From positions 558,001 to 622,000 of the forward strand of contig NZ_JAPKND010000001.1 in the NCBI RefSeq assembly GCF_026344035.1: a stretch of 64,000 nucleotides of DNA, given 5' to 3'. Within the stretch, counting starts at the first letter, position 1; each line of letters opens with the position of its first letter. Below, in pieces: positions 26,861 through 35,728 of this stretch. The notes under the pieces are model-generated. The model searched no databases and was not told the DNA's origin. It was given only the letters and a program-made list of their open reading frames with translations. The translations under genes were made by a program, and so were the position numbers. Source of the stretch: Alcaligenes endophyticus. GTDB lineage: Bacteria > Pseudomonadota > Gammaproteobacteria > Burkholderiales > Burkholderiaceae_B.

Positions 26861-27361
26861 ATGGCCGACCAGACCCCTAACACCGCCGCACAAGATTCTC
26901 AAGATGTGCAGCCCTCTTTCAGCTTGCAACGCACTTACGTTAAGGACATTTCCCTAGAAATGCCTAACGCGCCACAAATCTTCCTAGAACAAGCCACCCC
27001 TTCAGTGGAAGTGTCCGTTAACGTAGGTGGACAGCGTCTGGCCGACACCGTGTACGAAAGCACTGTTACTGCAACCGTTACCACACGTATTGAAGACAAA
27101 GTGCTGTACTTGGTAGAAGCTACTCAAGCCGGTATCTTTGAAGCCGCCAACCTGCCTCCCGAGCAACTGGATGCCATTTTGGGCATCGTTTGCCCAACCA
27201 TGTTGTACCCCTACCTACGTGCCACGATCGCTGACTTGATCAACCGCACCTCGTTGCCTCCGCTGCACCTAACCGAGGTGAACTTCCAAAACCTGTACGA
27301 GCAACGTCAAGCACAATTGGCTCAGCAACAGGCAGCCGCTGGCCAAGAAGCACAGGCATAA
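26861..27361 (+). CDS. secB: Protein-export chaperone SecB
   Basis: 166 residues. [22 protein letters not shown] is the family opening, with the conserved [45 protein letters not shown] block at the tetramer interface. It keeps precursors unfolded and delivers them to SecA. The N-terminal 20 and C-terminal 20 residues (Gln/Ala-rich) are variable extensions. The stop codon is directly followed by the gpsA ATG. Confidence 0.97.
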   Translation: MADQTPNTAAQDSQDVQPSFSLQRTYVKDISLEMPNAPQIFLEQATPSVEVSVNVGGQRLADTVYESTVTATVTTRIEDKVLYLVEATQAGIFEAANLPPEQLDAILGIVCPTMLYPYLRATIADLINRTSLPPLHLTEVNFQNLYEQRQAQLAQQQAAAGQEAQA

Positions 27362-28405
27362 ATGCCCACTATATCGACACCCACACGGGTTGCGGTATTA
27401 GGCGCAGGCAGTTGGGGCACCGCCCTAGCTGCCTTAGCCAGTCAGCGGGCACATACCTTGTTATGGGCCCGCTCGCCCAAACTGTGCACGCAAATCAACC
27501 AGCAGCACCGCAATCAACGTTACCTACCCGATATCGCTCTGCCTGACTCCTTACAGGCCAGTCCCGATATGGCTGCCGTTATACACGGCACCCTCTCTGA
27601 CGACCGACAAGCAGCGCTGATTATCTTGGGTGTGCCCGTAGCCGGGCTAGCACAAACATGTGCTGCCTTAGCACGTTTGTTACCGCCCAAACGCCAACAT
27701 CCTGTCCTAGTTCTATGGACCTGCAAAGGCCTGCAACCCGACACTGCATTATTACCGCATCAAGTCGTGGCCCAACATTTGCCGCATTATCCATGGCTAC
27801 ATACCGGCGTGCTTTCCGGGCCATCGTTTGCCTTAGAAGTCGCTCAGGGCCTACCAGTTGCTCTAACTCTAGCCAGCCACTCGGCCCACGCTACGCAGCT
27901 AGCCATTGATGTCTTGCACGGCACTCAGGCACGGCTTTATAGCAGTACCGACATCATCGGCGTAGAAATTGGCGGAGCGCTGAAAAACATTATGGCTATT
28001 GCCTGTGGTATTGGTGATGCCCTTGGCTTAGGCACCAACGCACGCGCTGCCCTCATCACCCGAGGCTTAGCGGAAATGCAACGTTTAGGAGTTGCCATGG
28101 GGGCTCATGCCGACACATTCGCAGGCCTAACGGGCTTAGGCGACTTAGTCTTAACCGCTACAGGCCCCTTGTCGCGTAATCGCCAAGTAGGTCTCGCCTT
28201 AGGCCAAGGCCAAAGCTTGCAGGATATTCTTGACTCCGGTGTCACTGCCGAGGGCGTGCGCTGTGCACGGGCGGTACAGTCAATGGCCCGTATCCACAAC
28301 GTGGACTTGCCTATTACCGACACCATATGCCAGATCCTCTACGAAGGTCTGGCTCCCCAAGAGGCAGTTGTCATGCTATTGTCCCGAGAGGCCAAGTCCG
28401 AATAA
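27362..28405 (+). CDS. gpsA: Glycerol-3-phosphate dehydrogenase [NAD(P)+]
   Basis: 347 residues. Provides sn-glycerol-3-P for phospholipids. VAVLGAGSWGTALAALAS is the nucleotide-binding loop, followed by SGPSFALEVAQGLPVALTLAS, EIGGALKNIMAIACGIGDALGLGTNARAALITRGLAEM (catalytic Lys and substrate site) and TAEGVRCARAV. The start directly abuts secB, an old and widely conserved arrangement. Confidence 0.96.
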   Translation: MPTISTPTRVAVLGAGSWGTALAALASQRAHTLLWARSPKLCTQINQQHRNQRYLPDIALPDSLQASPDMAAVIHGTLSDDRQAALIILGVPVAGLAQTCAALARLLPPKRQHPVLVLWTCKGLQPDTALLPHQVVAQHLPHYPWLHTGVLSGPSFALEVAQGLPVALTLASHSAHATQLAIDVLHGTQARLYSSTDIIGVEIGGALKNIMAIACGIGDALGLGTNARAALITRGLAEMQRLGVAMGAHADTFAGLTGLGDLVLTATGPLSRNRQVGLALGQGQSLQDILDSGVTAEGVRCARAVQSMARIHNVDLPITDTICQILYEGLAPQEAVVMLLSREAKSE

Positions 28406-28426
28406 ATATTTTCTTTATTACTTATT

Positions 28427-29422
28427 ATGCTGAACTCGCTGCTCTCTTTAAAAACCCTCGCTAAAGCGGCATTCGCTACCCTTGGCACTTGCCTAGTGCT
28501 AGCCGGCCCTGCCCACGCGGCCTGGCCCGAGCGCCCTATCCAACTCATCGTTCCCTTCCCCGCTGGCTCATCACCCGATATCCTGGCGCGCACCATTTCT
28601 GAGCCCCTCGCCAAATCTTTAGGCACGCCCATTATTGTGGATAATCGCCCTGGAGCAGGAGGTAATATAGGCACCCGTTACGCCAGCCACGCCAAGCCCG
28701 ACGGCTACACGATGCTGCTGACCATCAATGGTCCCATGGTCACTGCGCCCACGCTGTATAAACAAAACTTGGGCTATGATCCCCTCACTGATTTGGCCCC
28801 TGTAAGCTTGCTAGGCACCAGTCCAAATGTGCTGATCGTACCCAAAAATGCCCAAGCTAACGATTACCAAGGCTTCATCAAATGGGCTAAAGGGAACCCT
28901 GGTGCACTCAATTACGGCACAGTTGGCCCAGGCAGCTCAGCCCATTTAGCGATGGCCATGCTAGAACACGCCGAAGGCATACACCTAGAGCAAATTCCTT
29001 ACGCGGGTTTTCCACAAATAATTACATCGACCATCGCCGGAGATCTCCACGCTGCGTTCATGGTTCCAGGTATTGCCATGCCGCAAGTTGATGCCGGTAA
29101 CATCAAAGCATTAGCCATCACCTCGCTAGAACCCACGGCACTACTACCAGGTCTGCCTACCATTGCCTCAGAGGGCCCGGCCGATTTCGAAGCCATCTCG
29201 TGGGACGCTATCTTTGTTCCGGCTGGCACCCCCCAAGAGATCATCAATACGCTGAATGCCGAAATCGTCGCTATTTTAAATACGGATTCGGTCAAAGAAA
29301 AATTCAAAACACTGTATTTCGACCCAGTCTCATCGACACCCGAAGAGCTGCACGAACTAGTCGTTAACGAAAAAGCGCGTTGGGATGCGGTGATCGAGCG
29401 TCTTAATCTAACCCTGCAATAA
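28427..29422 (+). CDS. Bug/TctC-family solute-binding protein
   Basis: 331 residues. Sec signal peptide cleaved around AHA-AWPERP; the mature part begins WPERPIQLIVPFPAGSSPDILARTISEPLAKSLGTPIIVDNRPGAGGNIGTRYAS, the definitive Bug signature with the ligand-coordinating loops. Stand-alone: no TctA/TctB membrane genes lie nearby, as is common for the hugely expanded Bug family of Alcaligenaceae. It lies 21 bp behind gpsA and ends in a hairpin. Ligand unknown. Confidence 0.92.
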   Translation: MLNSLLSLKTLAKAAFATLGTCLVLAGPAHAAWPERPIQLIVPFPAGSSPDILARTISEPLAKSLGTPIIVDNRPGAGGNIGTRYASHAKPDGYTMLLTINGPMVTAPTLYKQNLGYDPLTDLAPVSLLGTSPNVLIVPKNAQANDYQGFIKWAKGNPGALNYGTVGPGSSAHLAMAMLEHAEGIHLEQIPYAGFPQIITSTIAGDLHAAFMVPGIAMPQVDAGNIKALAITSLEPTALLPGLPTIASEGPADFEAISWDAIFVPAGTPQEIINTLNAEIVAILNTDSVKEKFKTLYFDPVSSTPEELHELVVNEKARWDAVIERLNLTLQ

Positions 29423-29445
29423 GCACGCAACAGATACTTCAGAAC

Positions 29446-29469
29446 ATGCCCACCTTACATGGTGGGCAT
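29446..29469. terminator. Hairpin between the Bug gene and trmL (probable terminator)
   Basis: ATGCCCACC (29446-29454) and GGTGGGCAT (29461-29469), perfect 9-bp stem, 6-base loop. No clear T-run follows on either strand, so termination would be weak or factor-aided. It lies between convergent genes. Confidence 0.55.
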
Positions 29470-29480
29470 ACTTATGTTGC

Positions 29481-29951
29481 CTACACCCCTTCTGCGTAGC
29501 CCACCTGACGCCAGGCCTCAAAAACCGTTATCGCCACGGCATTAGACAGATTCAAACTACGCTGCCCAGCCAACATGGGCAAACGCACACGCTGAGTAAG
29601 TTCAAATAAAGCTACATCGTGTGCCGCCAAGCCCGACGTTTCATTACCAAACACAAACACATCCCCTGCTTGAAAAGCAAACTCGCCTAACAGGCGACTA
29701 CCCCGGGTGGTAAAAGCAAAACAACGCTCGGGGGGCACAGCAATAGCTTCCAACGCGAGCGCCAAACTATCGTGAATTTGCACCCTAGCCCATTCGTGAT
29801 AATCCAAGCCTGCCCGCTTTAACTTACTGTCCTCCAACGCAAAACCTAGTGGTCGCACCAAATGCAGCGTCGCCCCTGTATTGGCTGCCAAACGTATAAC
29901 ATTGCCCGTATTCGGTGGAATCTCTGGCGCCACCAGCACGATATGAAACAT
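29481..29951 (-). CDS. trmL: tRNA (cytidine/uridine-2'-O-)-methyltransferase TrmL
   Basis: 156 residues, minimal SPOUT methyltransferase. [36 protein letters not shown] is motif 1, [11 protein letters not shown] motif 2 and [26 protein letters not shown] motif 3 forming the SAM knot. It modifies the wobble base of two tRNA-Leu. It lies 3 bp after the comF-like gene and is probably co-transcribed. Confidence 0.93.
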   Translation of the reverse strand: MFHIVLVAPEIPPNTGNVIRLAANTGATLHLVRPLGFALEDSKLKRAGLDYHEWARVQIHDSLALALEAIAVPPERCFAFTTRGSRLLGEFAFQAGDVFVFGNETSGLAAHDVALFELTQRVRLPMLAGQRSLNLSNAVAITVFEAWRQVGYAEGV

Positions 29952-29954
29952 GAA

Positions 29955-30740
29955 TTACCTTGAAAACAATCCCGCCCCCAAACGATTAGGATAAGGGGTA
30001 CGAGCCAAAACCAAACCAAACACTTGCACGGCACCGGCCTGCAAGCACACTTGAGCCAAACTATTTAACGTAGCGCCGGTGGTCATTACATCGTCGACCA
30101 GCACCACGGTACGCCCAGCCAGATCTCGATCACAACGCCACGCCTGCCGCATCGCACGGAAACGCTCGTGGCGTGACAATTGCTTTTGCATGGGCACAGG
30201 TTCTGCGTGCCAGCCCACCGCCAGCGACCAATCAGGCACCGAGGTATAACGCCCTAAGTAGCGACAAAGCTCGGCAGGTGGACTAAACCCGCGGCGGCGC
30301 AAGGAAGCACGTCTAGCGGGCACTGCTACCCAACATGGCTCACCGAGCATCGTCGGCGCTGCCAGTTGCCAGCAGGAATAAAGCAAATGCGCCAACGCGG
30401 GTACCAGCTCTACACGATGAGAAATTTTAAGCCCGTGTATCAGTAAATCGCCAGGAAAAACATAATCAAATGCACAAACCGTCTGTTCCAGCACAAACGG
30501 TACCGCCAAACAATCGGGGCATTGCATAAGGCCACTGATATCAAGCCCGCAGCGCGTACACGCCAGCACGGTATCACGGCGTAAATACGCTAAGCAATAC
30601 TGGCAAAGTAAACCGCCTCGGCTGTCTTCCGTACATAAAGGACAAACACTAGGCAAGCCCTGCCGTAAAGCGGATAATAAATCGAGTAAACCCCTGCCGC
30701 CCCGAGTGAGCACACCCGTTGCCTGCCATATATGGTTCAT
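29955..30740 (-). CDS. ComF-family phosphoribosyltransferase-like protein
   Basis: 261 residues. An N-terminal zinc-finger-like region with Cys pairs (CPLC, CQYC, CTRC, CPDC) and a C-terminal type-I PRTase fold with TVVLVDDVMTTGATLNSLAQ as the PRPP loop. Related to ComF/GntX, a protein needed for DNA uptake in competent bacteria; its biochemical role is uncertain. The ATG at 30740 (MNHIWQ) is taken rather than one 45 bases upstream, which adds a Cys-rich unconserved stretch. It diverges from the BioC-like gene. Confidence 0.86.
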   Translation of the reverse strand: MNHIWQATGVLTRGGRGLLDLLSALRQGLPSVCPLCTEDSRGGLLCQYCLAYLRRDTVLACTRCGLDISGLMQCPDCLAVPFVLEQTVCAFDYVFPGDLLIHGLKISHRVELVPALAHLLYSCWQLAAPTMLGEPCWVAVPARRASLRRRGFSPPAELCRYLGRYTSVPDWSLAVGWHAEPVPMQKQLSRHERFRAMRQAWRCDRDLAGRTVVLVDDVMTTGATLNSLAQVCLQAGAVQVFGLVLARTPYPNRLGAGLFSR

Positions 30741-30822
30741 AATTACCCCTGACACCTGAACACTCGTTGCAAAGCATGTAAACACGCTTTGCCACTTTGG
30801 CCCAGTAGCCCTAAGCGCAAAT

Positions 30823-31728
30823 ATGTCCCAACATCCGTCTCTAGATATTCATACCCCCACCGTCATCCAGCAGTTTAACCGTCGCGCCCCCCTTGATGCG
30901 GCCCAGTTTATCTACGGTGAAATCGCCCAACGCATGCTGTCACGCCTTAGCGTGGTGCGGCTACAAGCCCATCAAGTCCTTGATGCTGGCTGTGGCGCCA
31001 GCCATGCCCTAGAGCCGCTGCGAGCACGTTACTCAGAAATGAATTACATAGGCTTAGATCATAGCCCTGCCTTGCTCGCCGCGGCGCGCCAGCGCTATCA
31101 AGCCAAACCCAGCTTATGGCAACGCTTACGTAATCAGCCCACCCCCCAATCACATTGGGTAGAAGCCGATATGGCGGATACCGGCCTAGCCCCCGAAAGC
31201 CAAGACTTAATCTGGTCCAACATGGCGTTACACTGGCACCCTGAACCCCATCGCGTACTGGCCGAGTGGCGCCGCTTACTGAAACCACAAACTTTAGTCA
31301 TGTTCTCTAGCTTGGGGCCGGCATCCATGCAGGAACTACGCAGCGCCTTACTTGAGGCCGATCTGCACACGGCAACGCTGAACTTTGTCGACATGCACGA
31401 CTTTGGTGATCTATTGCTTGAAAACGGCTTCACTGACCCGGTGATGGACCAAGAAACCATCACCTTAACCTATCGCAGCCCTGAAACCCTATTGCAAGAA
31501 GTACACGCTTTAGGAGGCAACCCCAATCCAAGACGCAAAGCAGGCCTAAGCACCGCCGCTTGGCGCGACCGTCTGCTGCAAGCGCTAGAGCGGCAACGAC
31601 ACATGGACGGCACGATTCACCTAACACTCGAAGTCGCTTACGGCCACGCTTGGCGCGCAGCCACCTCGCGCAGCGATAGCGGTGAAATCCATATTCCTAT
31701 TTCTTCTATTGCGCGGCGTAAAAAGTAA
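30823..31728 (+). CDS. BioC-like SAM-dependent methyltransferase
   Basis: 301 residues. Class-I methyltransferase: VLDAGCGASHALEPLRARY is motif I, NYIGLDHSPALLAAARQRY motif II, MADTGLAPESQDLIWSNMALHWHPEPHRVLAEWRRLLKPQTLVMFSSLGPASMQELRSAL includes motifs III-V. VIQQFNRRAPLDAAQFIYGEIAQRML at the N-terminus resembles malonyl-ACP O-methyltransferase BioC, which starts pimelate synthesis for biotin. No other biotin gene is present here, so the function is inferred from resemblance alone. A divergent comF neighbour recalls the bioC-comF pairing of several betaproteobacteria. Confidence 0.75.
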   Translation: MSQHPSLDIHTPTVIQQFNRRAPLDAAQFIYGEIAQRMLSRLSVVRLQAHQVLDAGCGASHALEPLRARYSEMNYIGLDHSPALLAAARQRYQAKPSLWQRLRNQPTPQSHWVEADMADTGLAPESQDLIWSNMALHWHPEPHRVLAEWRRLLKPQTLVMFSSLGPASMQELRSALLEADLHTATLNFVDMHDFGDLLLENGFTDPVMDQETITLTYRSPETLLQEVHALGGNPNPRRKAGLSTAAWRDRLLQALERQRHMDGTIHLTLEVAYGHAWRAATSRSDSGEIHIPISSIARRKK

Positions 31729-31772
31729 CCGTTAGGTTATTCATGATTATCGGTATCGTGCCCAGTTGCTCC

Positions 31773-32588
31773 CTAACGCACATCCACATTCATTTCCTGA
31801 GCAAAAATCGCCGCTAGCTTACTAGCAGCCTCTTGCAATGCTGCGCCTATCTGAATCTCGTCATGCGACTTCATGCGTTCAAACGGACCAACAATAGAAA
31901 CAGAAAAAAGCACCCCTAACTGGGCAAGTGGAATAGGGGCAGCCACAGCAACCAAACCCGGAGCAATTTCTTCTCTGCACCATGCAATGCCGAGCCGTCT
32001 TACCTGTGCCAGCTCATCATTAATAGCAGCACGAGAAACTAAAGTTTTATCCGTTAACGCAGCAAAAGGCTCCTGCAAAATTTCCTGCTGTTCACTCAAA
32101 GAGCGAAACGCCAAAATAGCTTTCGCTGACGCAGCCGCCTGAGGGGGCATGACATGCCCAGGATTGACATAGCCATGCCAATCTTTTGGGGGAGTGGCCA
32201 TGGCAATACTTTCGATTTGCGTGCCTCGCAACATACACAAAAAAGCCGTTTCGTGGAACTCTTCAACTAACTCATAAAGCACACGCTGAGAAACCGAAGC
32301 CATACGATTAGGAGAAATAGCAACCGCCAATAAGCGTTGAATACGTTGTCCTAGTGCATACGTTCTACGCCCCGCTATCACCCCCTCATTCCCATCAAGG
32401 ACAGGGCTCGTTTCTACACAGCCTGACTGCATAAGCCCGGCCAGTATGCGATGAAGTGTGGCTTTCGGAAAATCCAACACACGCAAAATCTCACTAAACG
32501 CAAGCCCTGCGGGATATTGAGCTAACAGCTCCAACACCCGCAGTTGGCGCTCGAGAACAGACTCATTTTGTATTGGAGATTCTTGCAT
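31773..32588 (-). CDS. IclR-family transcriptional regulator of the TRAP/amidase cluster
   Basis: 271 residues. N-terminal winged helix (VLERQLRVLELLAQYPAGLAFSEILRVLDFPKATLHRILAGLMQSGCVE) and a C-terminal IclR effector domain including LCMLRGTQIESIAM, PQAAASAKAILAF and GIAWCREEIAPGLVAVAAPI. Divergent from the TRAP operon with a 201-bp shared region containing TTGACA and TGTTCC boxes. A repressor released by the pathway substrate is the likely mode. Confidence 0.92.
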   Translation of the reverse strand: MQESPIQNESVLERQLRVLELLAQYPAGLAFSEILRVLDFPKATLHRILAGLMQSGCVETSPVLDGNEGVIAGRRTYALGQRIQRLLAVAISPNRMASVSQRVLYELVEEFHETAFLCMLRGTQIESIAMATPPKDWHGYVNPGHVMPPQAAASAKAILAFRSLSEQQEILQEPFAALTDKTLVSRAAINDELAQVRRLGIAWCREEIAPGLVAVAAPIPLAQLGVLFSVSIVGPFERMKSHDEIQIGAALQEAASKLAAIFAQEMNVDVR

Positions 32589-32661
32589 AAAGGTGAAGTT
32601 GTTGTTCTGTAGAAGGCCTCAACTCTAGCAGAAAAAACTACTCAGCATGAGTAAACCCTAC

Positions 32662-32690
32662 TTGACAATTGATCACCTCAGATCGAAAAT
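32662..32690 (+). promoter_or_regulatory. Predicted sigma70 promoter of the TRAP operon
   Basis: Perfect -35 TTGACA (32662-32667), 17-base spacer, -10 GAAAAT (32685-32690). Start expected near 32697. The first TGTTCC box overlaps the end of the -10 and the start point. Confidence 0.55.
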
Positions 32691-32729
32691 GTTCCGAATA
32701 ACGATAGCACTGTTCCGAAAAATGGAACA
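32690..32729. promoter_or_regulatory. Candidate IclR operator: two TGTTCCGAA boxes, 21 bp apart
   Basis: TGTTCCGAA occurs at 32690-32698 and 32711-32719, same orientation, exactly two helix turns apart. The second continues into a 19-bp palindrome TGTTCCGAAAAATGGAACA (32711-32729). The position at and just after the start point suggests repression. Confidence 0.6.
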
Positions 32730-32789
32730 AATACGTAAAAGTAAGCACTTATCCTATCCATAGCTCAACCCTCTTTCAGGAGACATACC

Positions 32790-33833
32790 ATGACAGCTTC
32801 CAGCTATAAAATACGCACGTTTACATGCATTAGCGCCCTCGCCCTCACGATAGGCTTACAGGCTACCGCTAACGCTGCTGACAAACCTGTACGACTACGC
32901 CTATCTCACAACCTTCCCACCACCAACGCCTTACATTCTGGCGTCATGGTGCCTTGGGCTAAATCCATTGAGCAAGCCTCAGAAGGAAGTTTGAAAGTCC
33001 AAGTGTTTCCAGCACAACAATTGGGTCCAGCTAAAGATCACTACAACATGGCACGTGACGGTATCGTCGACATGGCCTTCTACCTCGTAGGCATAGAGCC
33101 TGGTCGCTTCCCCATTGTTAGTGCAGCAGAAATCCCCTTCTCAGTCTCCGATAACGGTAAGGGTTCACGAGCCCTCTACGAGTGGTATCAGAACTATGCC
33201 GATCAAGAGATGGGTGACGTCAAGGTCTGCACTATGTTCTACGACGGTGGCGGCACTATTCACTCTAAGAAAAAGATTGAAAGCCCAACCGATATGGCGG
33301 GTTTAAAAATACGCTCTCCGAATGTTCAAGCGGCGAACTTTTACCGCTTAGCGGGTGCTTCACCCATCCAACTTTCAGCTTCTGACGCCGCCGATGCGGT
33401 AGAGCGTGGAGTCGTTGACGCAATCTCCTTTCCATGGAATTTGCTGAGTGCTTTGGGTGCGGATCGTGCCTTGAAGTATCACTTAGACATGAACTTTTAT
33501 TCACTGGGCACAGCCATCGTAATGAATAAAAACTCTTACGCACGTTTATCCGATCAGCAAAAAGCAGTGATCGACTCACATTGCAACGCAGACTGGGCCG
33601 AACGCTTACCTAAAGCTTGGTATGACTGGGAGCAAGAAGGCCGTCAAGCACTCATGACAAAGTCTGATCACACCCTGTACACCGTGCCCAGCGAGAAAGA
33701 AGCCGAATGGAAAGCCATGGCGGAACAAGTGCGTGCAGAGTGGCAAGCCACGGTCGATAAAACCGGGGCTGACGGACAAGCCATCTATGCCGATTTACAA
33801 AAACGCCTAGACGCTTACAACGCTGGTTATTAA
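32790..33833 (+). CDS. TRAP transporter solute-binding protein (DctP family)
   Basis: 347 residues. Signal peptide ending near ANAAD; mature part begins KPVRLRLSHNLPTTNALHSGVMVPWAKSIEQASEGSLKVQVFPAQQLGPAKDHYNMARDGIVDMAFYLVG, the DctP fold. The Arg that binds the ligand carboxylate lies in MAGLKIRSPN, and DAADAVERGVVDAISFPWN is the family segment around the cleft. It captures an organic acid for the Q/M membrane parts that follow. AGGAG precedes the ATG. The ligand is not known. Confidence 0.93.
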   Translation: MTASSYKIRTFTCISALALTIGLQATANAADKPVRLRLSHNLPTTNALHSGVMVPWAKSIEQASEGSLKVQVFPAQQLGPAKDHYNMARDGIVDMAFYLVGIEPGRFPIVSAAEIPFSVSDNGKGSRALYEWYQNYADQEMGDVKVCTMFYDGGGTIHSKKKIESPTDMAGLKIRSPNVQAANFYRLAGASPIQLSASDAADAVERGVVDAISFPWNLLSALGADRALKYHLDMNFYSLGTAIVMNKNSYARLSDQQKAVIDSHCNADWAERLPKAWYDWEQEGRQALMTKSDHTLYTVPSEKEAEWKAMAEQVRAEWQATVDKTGADGQAIYADLQKRLDAYNAGY

Positions 33834-33883
33834 ATAGCCTCTACTCCAACAACAAACGCCGCGATTTTTCTTGGAAGACGACA

Positions 33884-34369
33884 ATGAAGCGCTTTTACTC
33901 TGTACTGGAAATCGTCCCATCGATTCTTTTACTCATCATGGCTTTTTTAACAACCCTGTCAGCTATTACACGCTATGCGTTTTCTTGGCCAATCCCTGAT
34001 GAGTATGAAATATCGCGGCTGTTATTAAGTGTGGTCATTTGCTGGGGGATGGCGCTTGCCTTTCGTCATCACGACCACATTCAACTAGATATTTATTGGG
34101 GCGCCCTATCGGCCCGCGGCAAGCGAGTGCTAACGCGTATCGGCTCAGGCATCAGCATGATTCTAGTAGCTGGCGTTGCCTTAGCACTAGCCTCGAAGAC
34201 AGTCGATACCCATGCAGCAGGGCTACTCACGGTAGATCTTAATCTGCCTGTTTGGGGCTTCTATGCGGCCGCGTGGGCTGGCATCTTGGCCGCCTTTTTT
34301 ATATTGCTTGGGCAATTTCTCATGCCAGAAAAAATGCTTTCTAGCGATGAAACCGACACTTCCAACTAA
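33884..34369 (+). CDS. TRAP transporter small permease (DctQ)
   Basis: 161 residues, four membrane helices: VPSILLLIMAFLTTLSAITRYAFSW, ISRLLLSVVICWGMALAFR, ISMILVAGVALALASKT and GFYAAAWAGILAAFFILLGQFL. FRHHDHIQLDIYW after helix 2 is typical of DctQ. It is a structural partner of DctM in the sodium-driven uptake of the ligand delivered by the P subunit. It lies between the P and M genes, 50 bp after the first. Confidence 0.9.
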   Translation: MKRFYSVLEIVPSILLLIMAFLTTLSAITRYAFSWPIPDEYEISRLLLSVVICWGMALAFRHHDHIQLDIYWGALSARGKRVLTRIGSGISMILVAGVALALASKTVDTHAAGLLTVDLNLPVWGFYAAAWAGILAAFFILLGQFLMPEKMLSSDETDTSN

Positions 34370-34413
34370 ACCTCCCTGCGCCTTCACCCAGCCCTTTTTA
34401 ATGGTGTTTCATT

Positions 34414-35718
34414 ATGCTTAGCCCAGAGTTAGCCATGGCGGCCGGTTTCGGAACGCTACTCCTCCTATGTTTATTACGTGTACCTATAGGCTTAGCCATG
34501 GGATCAGCAGGGTTACTAGGCTTTGGCTTGGTCACAGGTCTAGACCCCGCTTTTAAACTCCTGTCTCACTCCCTGATCGCCACCCTTTCTGATTACACCA
34601 TGGGGCTGATTCCCCTATTTATACTCATGGGAGCAGTCGCCGTGGTCTCGGGGATCAGTGGCGATCTATTTAAGGCAGCGCAATACTGGCTAGGAGGCTT
34701 TCGCGGAGGTCTAGCCGTAGCGACTGTCGCCTCTTGCGGAGGGTTTGCTGCCATTTGTGGCTCGTCTGCGGCGACCGCAGCAACCATGACCCGGGTGGCA
34801 TTACCTGAAATGGTCAAGCAAGGCTACTCAGAACGCTTAGCAACGGGAATCATCGCTGCCGGCGGCACACTAGGTATTTTGATCCCTCCCTCCATCGCCT
34901 TAGCGGTGTACGGCTTGCTAACACAACAAAGCGTGGGCCTGTTATTTATGGCGGGCATCATTCCTGGGCTCCTCGCTATCTTCATGTATTTACTCACTGT
35001 TAAAGGCTGGCTGGTGTTGCGCCCCCAAGATGCGCCTAAAGGAGAGTCATTCCCCTGGAAAGCACGCTTTTCCACCCTGCGTAGACTAGGGCCAATACTC
35101 CTTCTAAGCGTATTCGTCATTGGAGGAATTTATGGTGGTTTCTTTACCCCCACAGAAGCTGGCGCACTAGGCGCAGCAGGCAGTATCGTGCTGACCGCTT
35201 GCATGCGACTCCTTTCTTGGAACAACTTATTCCGCTCCTTAGCTGACAGTGTCAAAACAGCCGCTGCTATTTTGCTGATCATGGCCGGAGCCGTTCTTTT
35301 TGGTTACTTTTTAACCATCACTGGCACTCCTGAGCGCGTCACCGATCTTCTCATGAGCGCTAATTTAGGGCGTTACGGGACGCTTTTTGTCATTATTGCC
35401 ATCTTGCTGGTATTAGGCTGCTTCATTGACGCTTTAGCTGTGATCGTGCTCGTTGTGCCTATCGTCTACCCCATAGTCATGGAGCTTGGCTTTGATCCGA
35501 TCTGGTTCGGCGTCATCGTGACCATGTGCGTTGAGCTAGGGCTGATTACTCCCCCATTCGGCCTGAATGTATTTGTGATTAAGGGCTTATCGAAAAAGAC
35601 GTCAATTTGGACTATTTACCAAGGCGTCACCCCATTCATTCTGATCGACGTAGTGCGTATCGGCGTCCTGATCGCCTTCCCCTCACTCATCCTCTTTTTA
35701 CCTAACTTGATGCGCTAG
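34414..35718 (+). CDS. TRAP transporter large permease (DctM)
   Basis: 434 residues with about 12 membrane segments. MGLIPLFILMGAVAVVSGISGDLFKAAQYWLGGFRGGLAVATVASCGGFAAICGSSAATAATMTRVALPEM and GTLGILIPPSIALAVYGLLTQQSVGLLFMAGIIPGLL are the conserved cores of the sodium:acid translocating subunit. It lies 44 bp after the Q gene. The family otherwise includes dicarboxylate, sialate, gluconate and amide transporters, so the substrate stays open. Confidence 0.95.
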   Translation: MLSPELAMAAGFGTLLLLCLLRVPIGLAMGSAGLLGFGLVTGLDPAFKLLSHSLIATLSDYTMGLIPLFILMGAVAVVSGISGDLFKAAQYWLGGFRGGLAVATVASCGGFAAICGSSAATAATMTRVALPEMVKQGYSERLATGIIAAGGTLGILIPPSIALAVYGLLTQQSVGLLFMAGIIPGLLAIFMYLLTVKGWLVLRPQDAPKGESFPWKARFSTLRRLGPILLLSVFVIGGIYGGFFTPTEAGALGAAGSIVLTACMRLLSWNNLFRSLADSVKTAAAILLIMAGAVLFGYFLTITGTPERVTDLLMSANLGRYGTLFVIIAILLVLGCFIDALAVIVLVVPIVYPIVMELGFDPIWFGVIVTMCVELGLITPPFGLNVFVIKGLSKKTSIWTIYQGVTPFILIDVVRIGVLIAFPSLILFLPNLMR

Positions 35719-35728
35719 AGGCTCACTC

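Noticed and set aside
30823-31728. Calling the methyltransferase bioC outright
   Set aside because: No biotin genes adjoin it and class-I methyltransferases are easily confused; kept as BioC-like.
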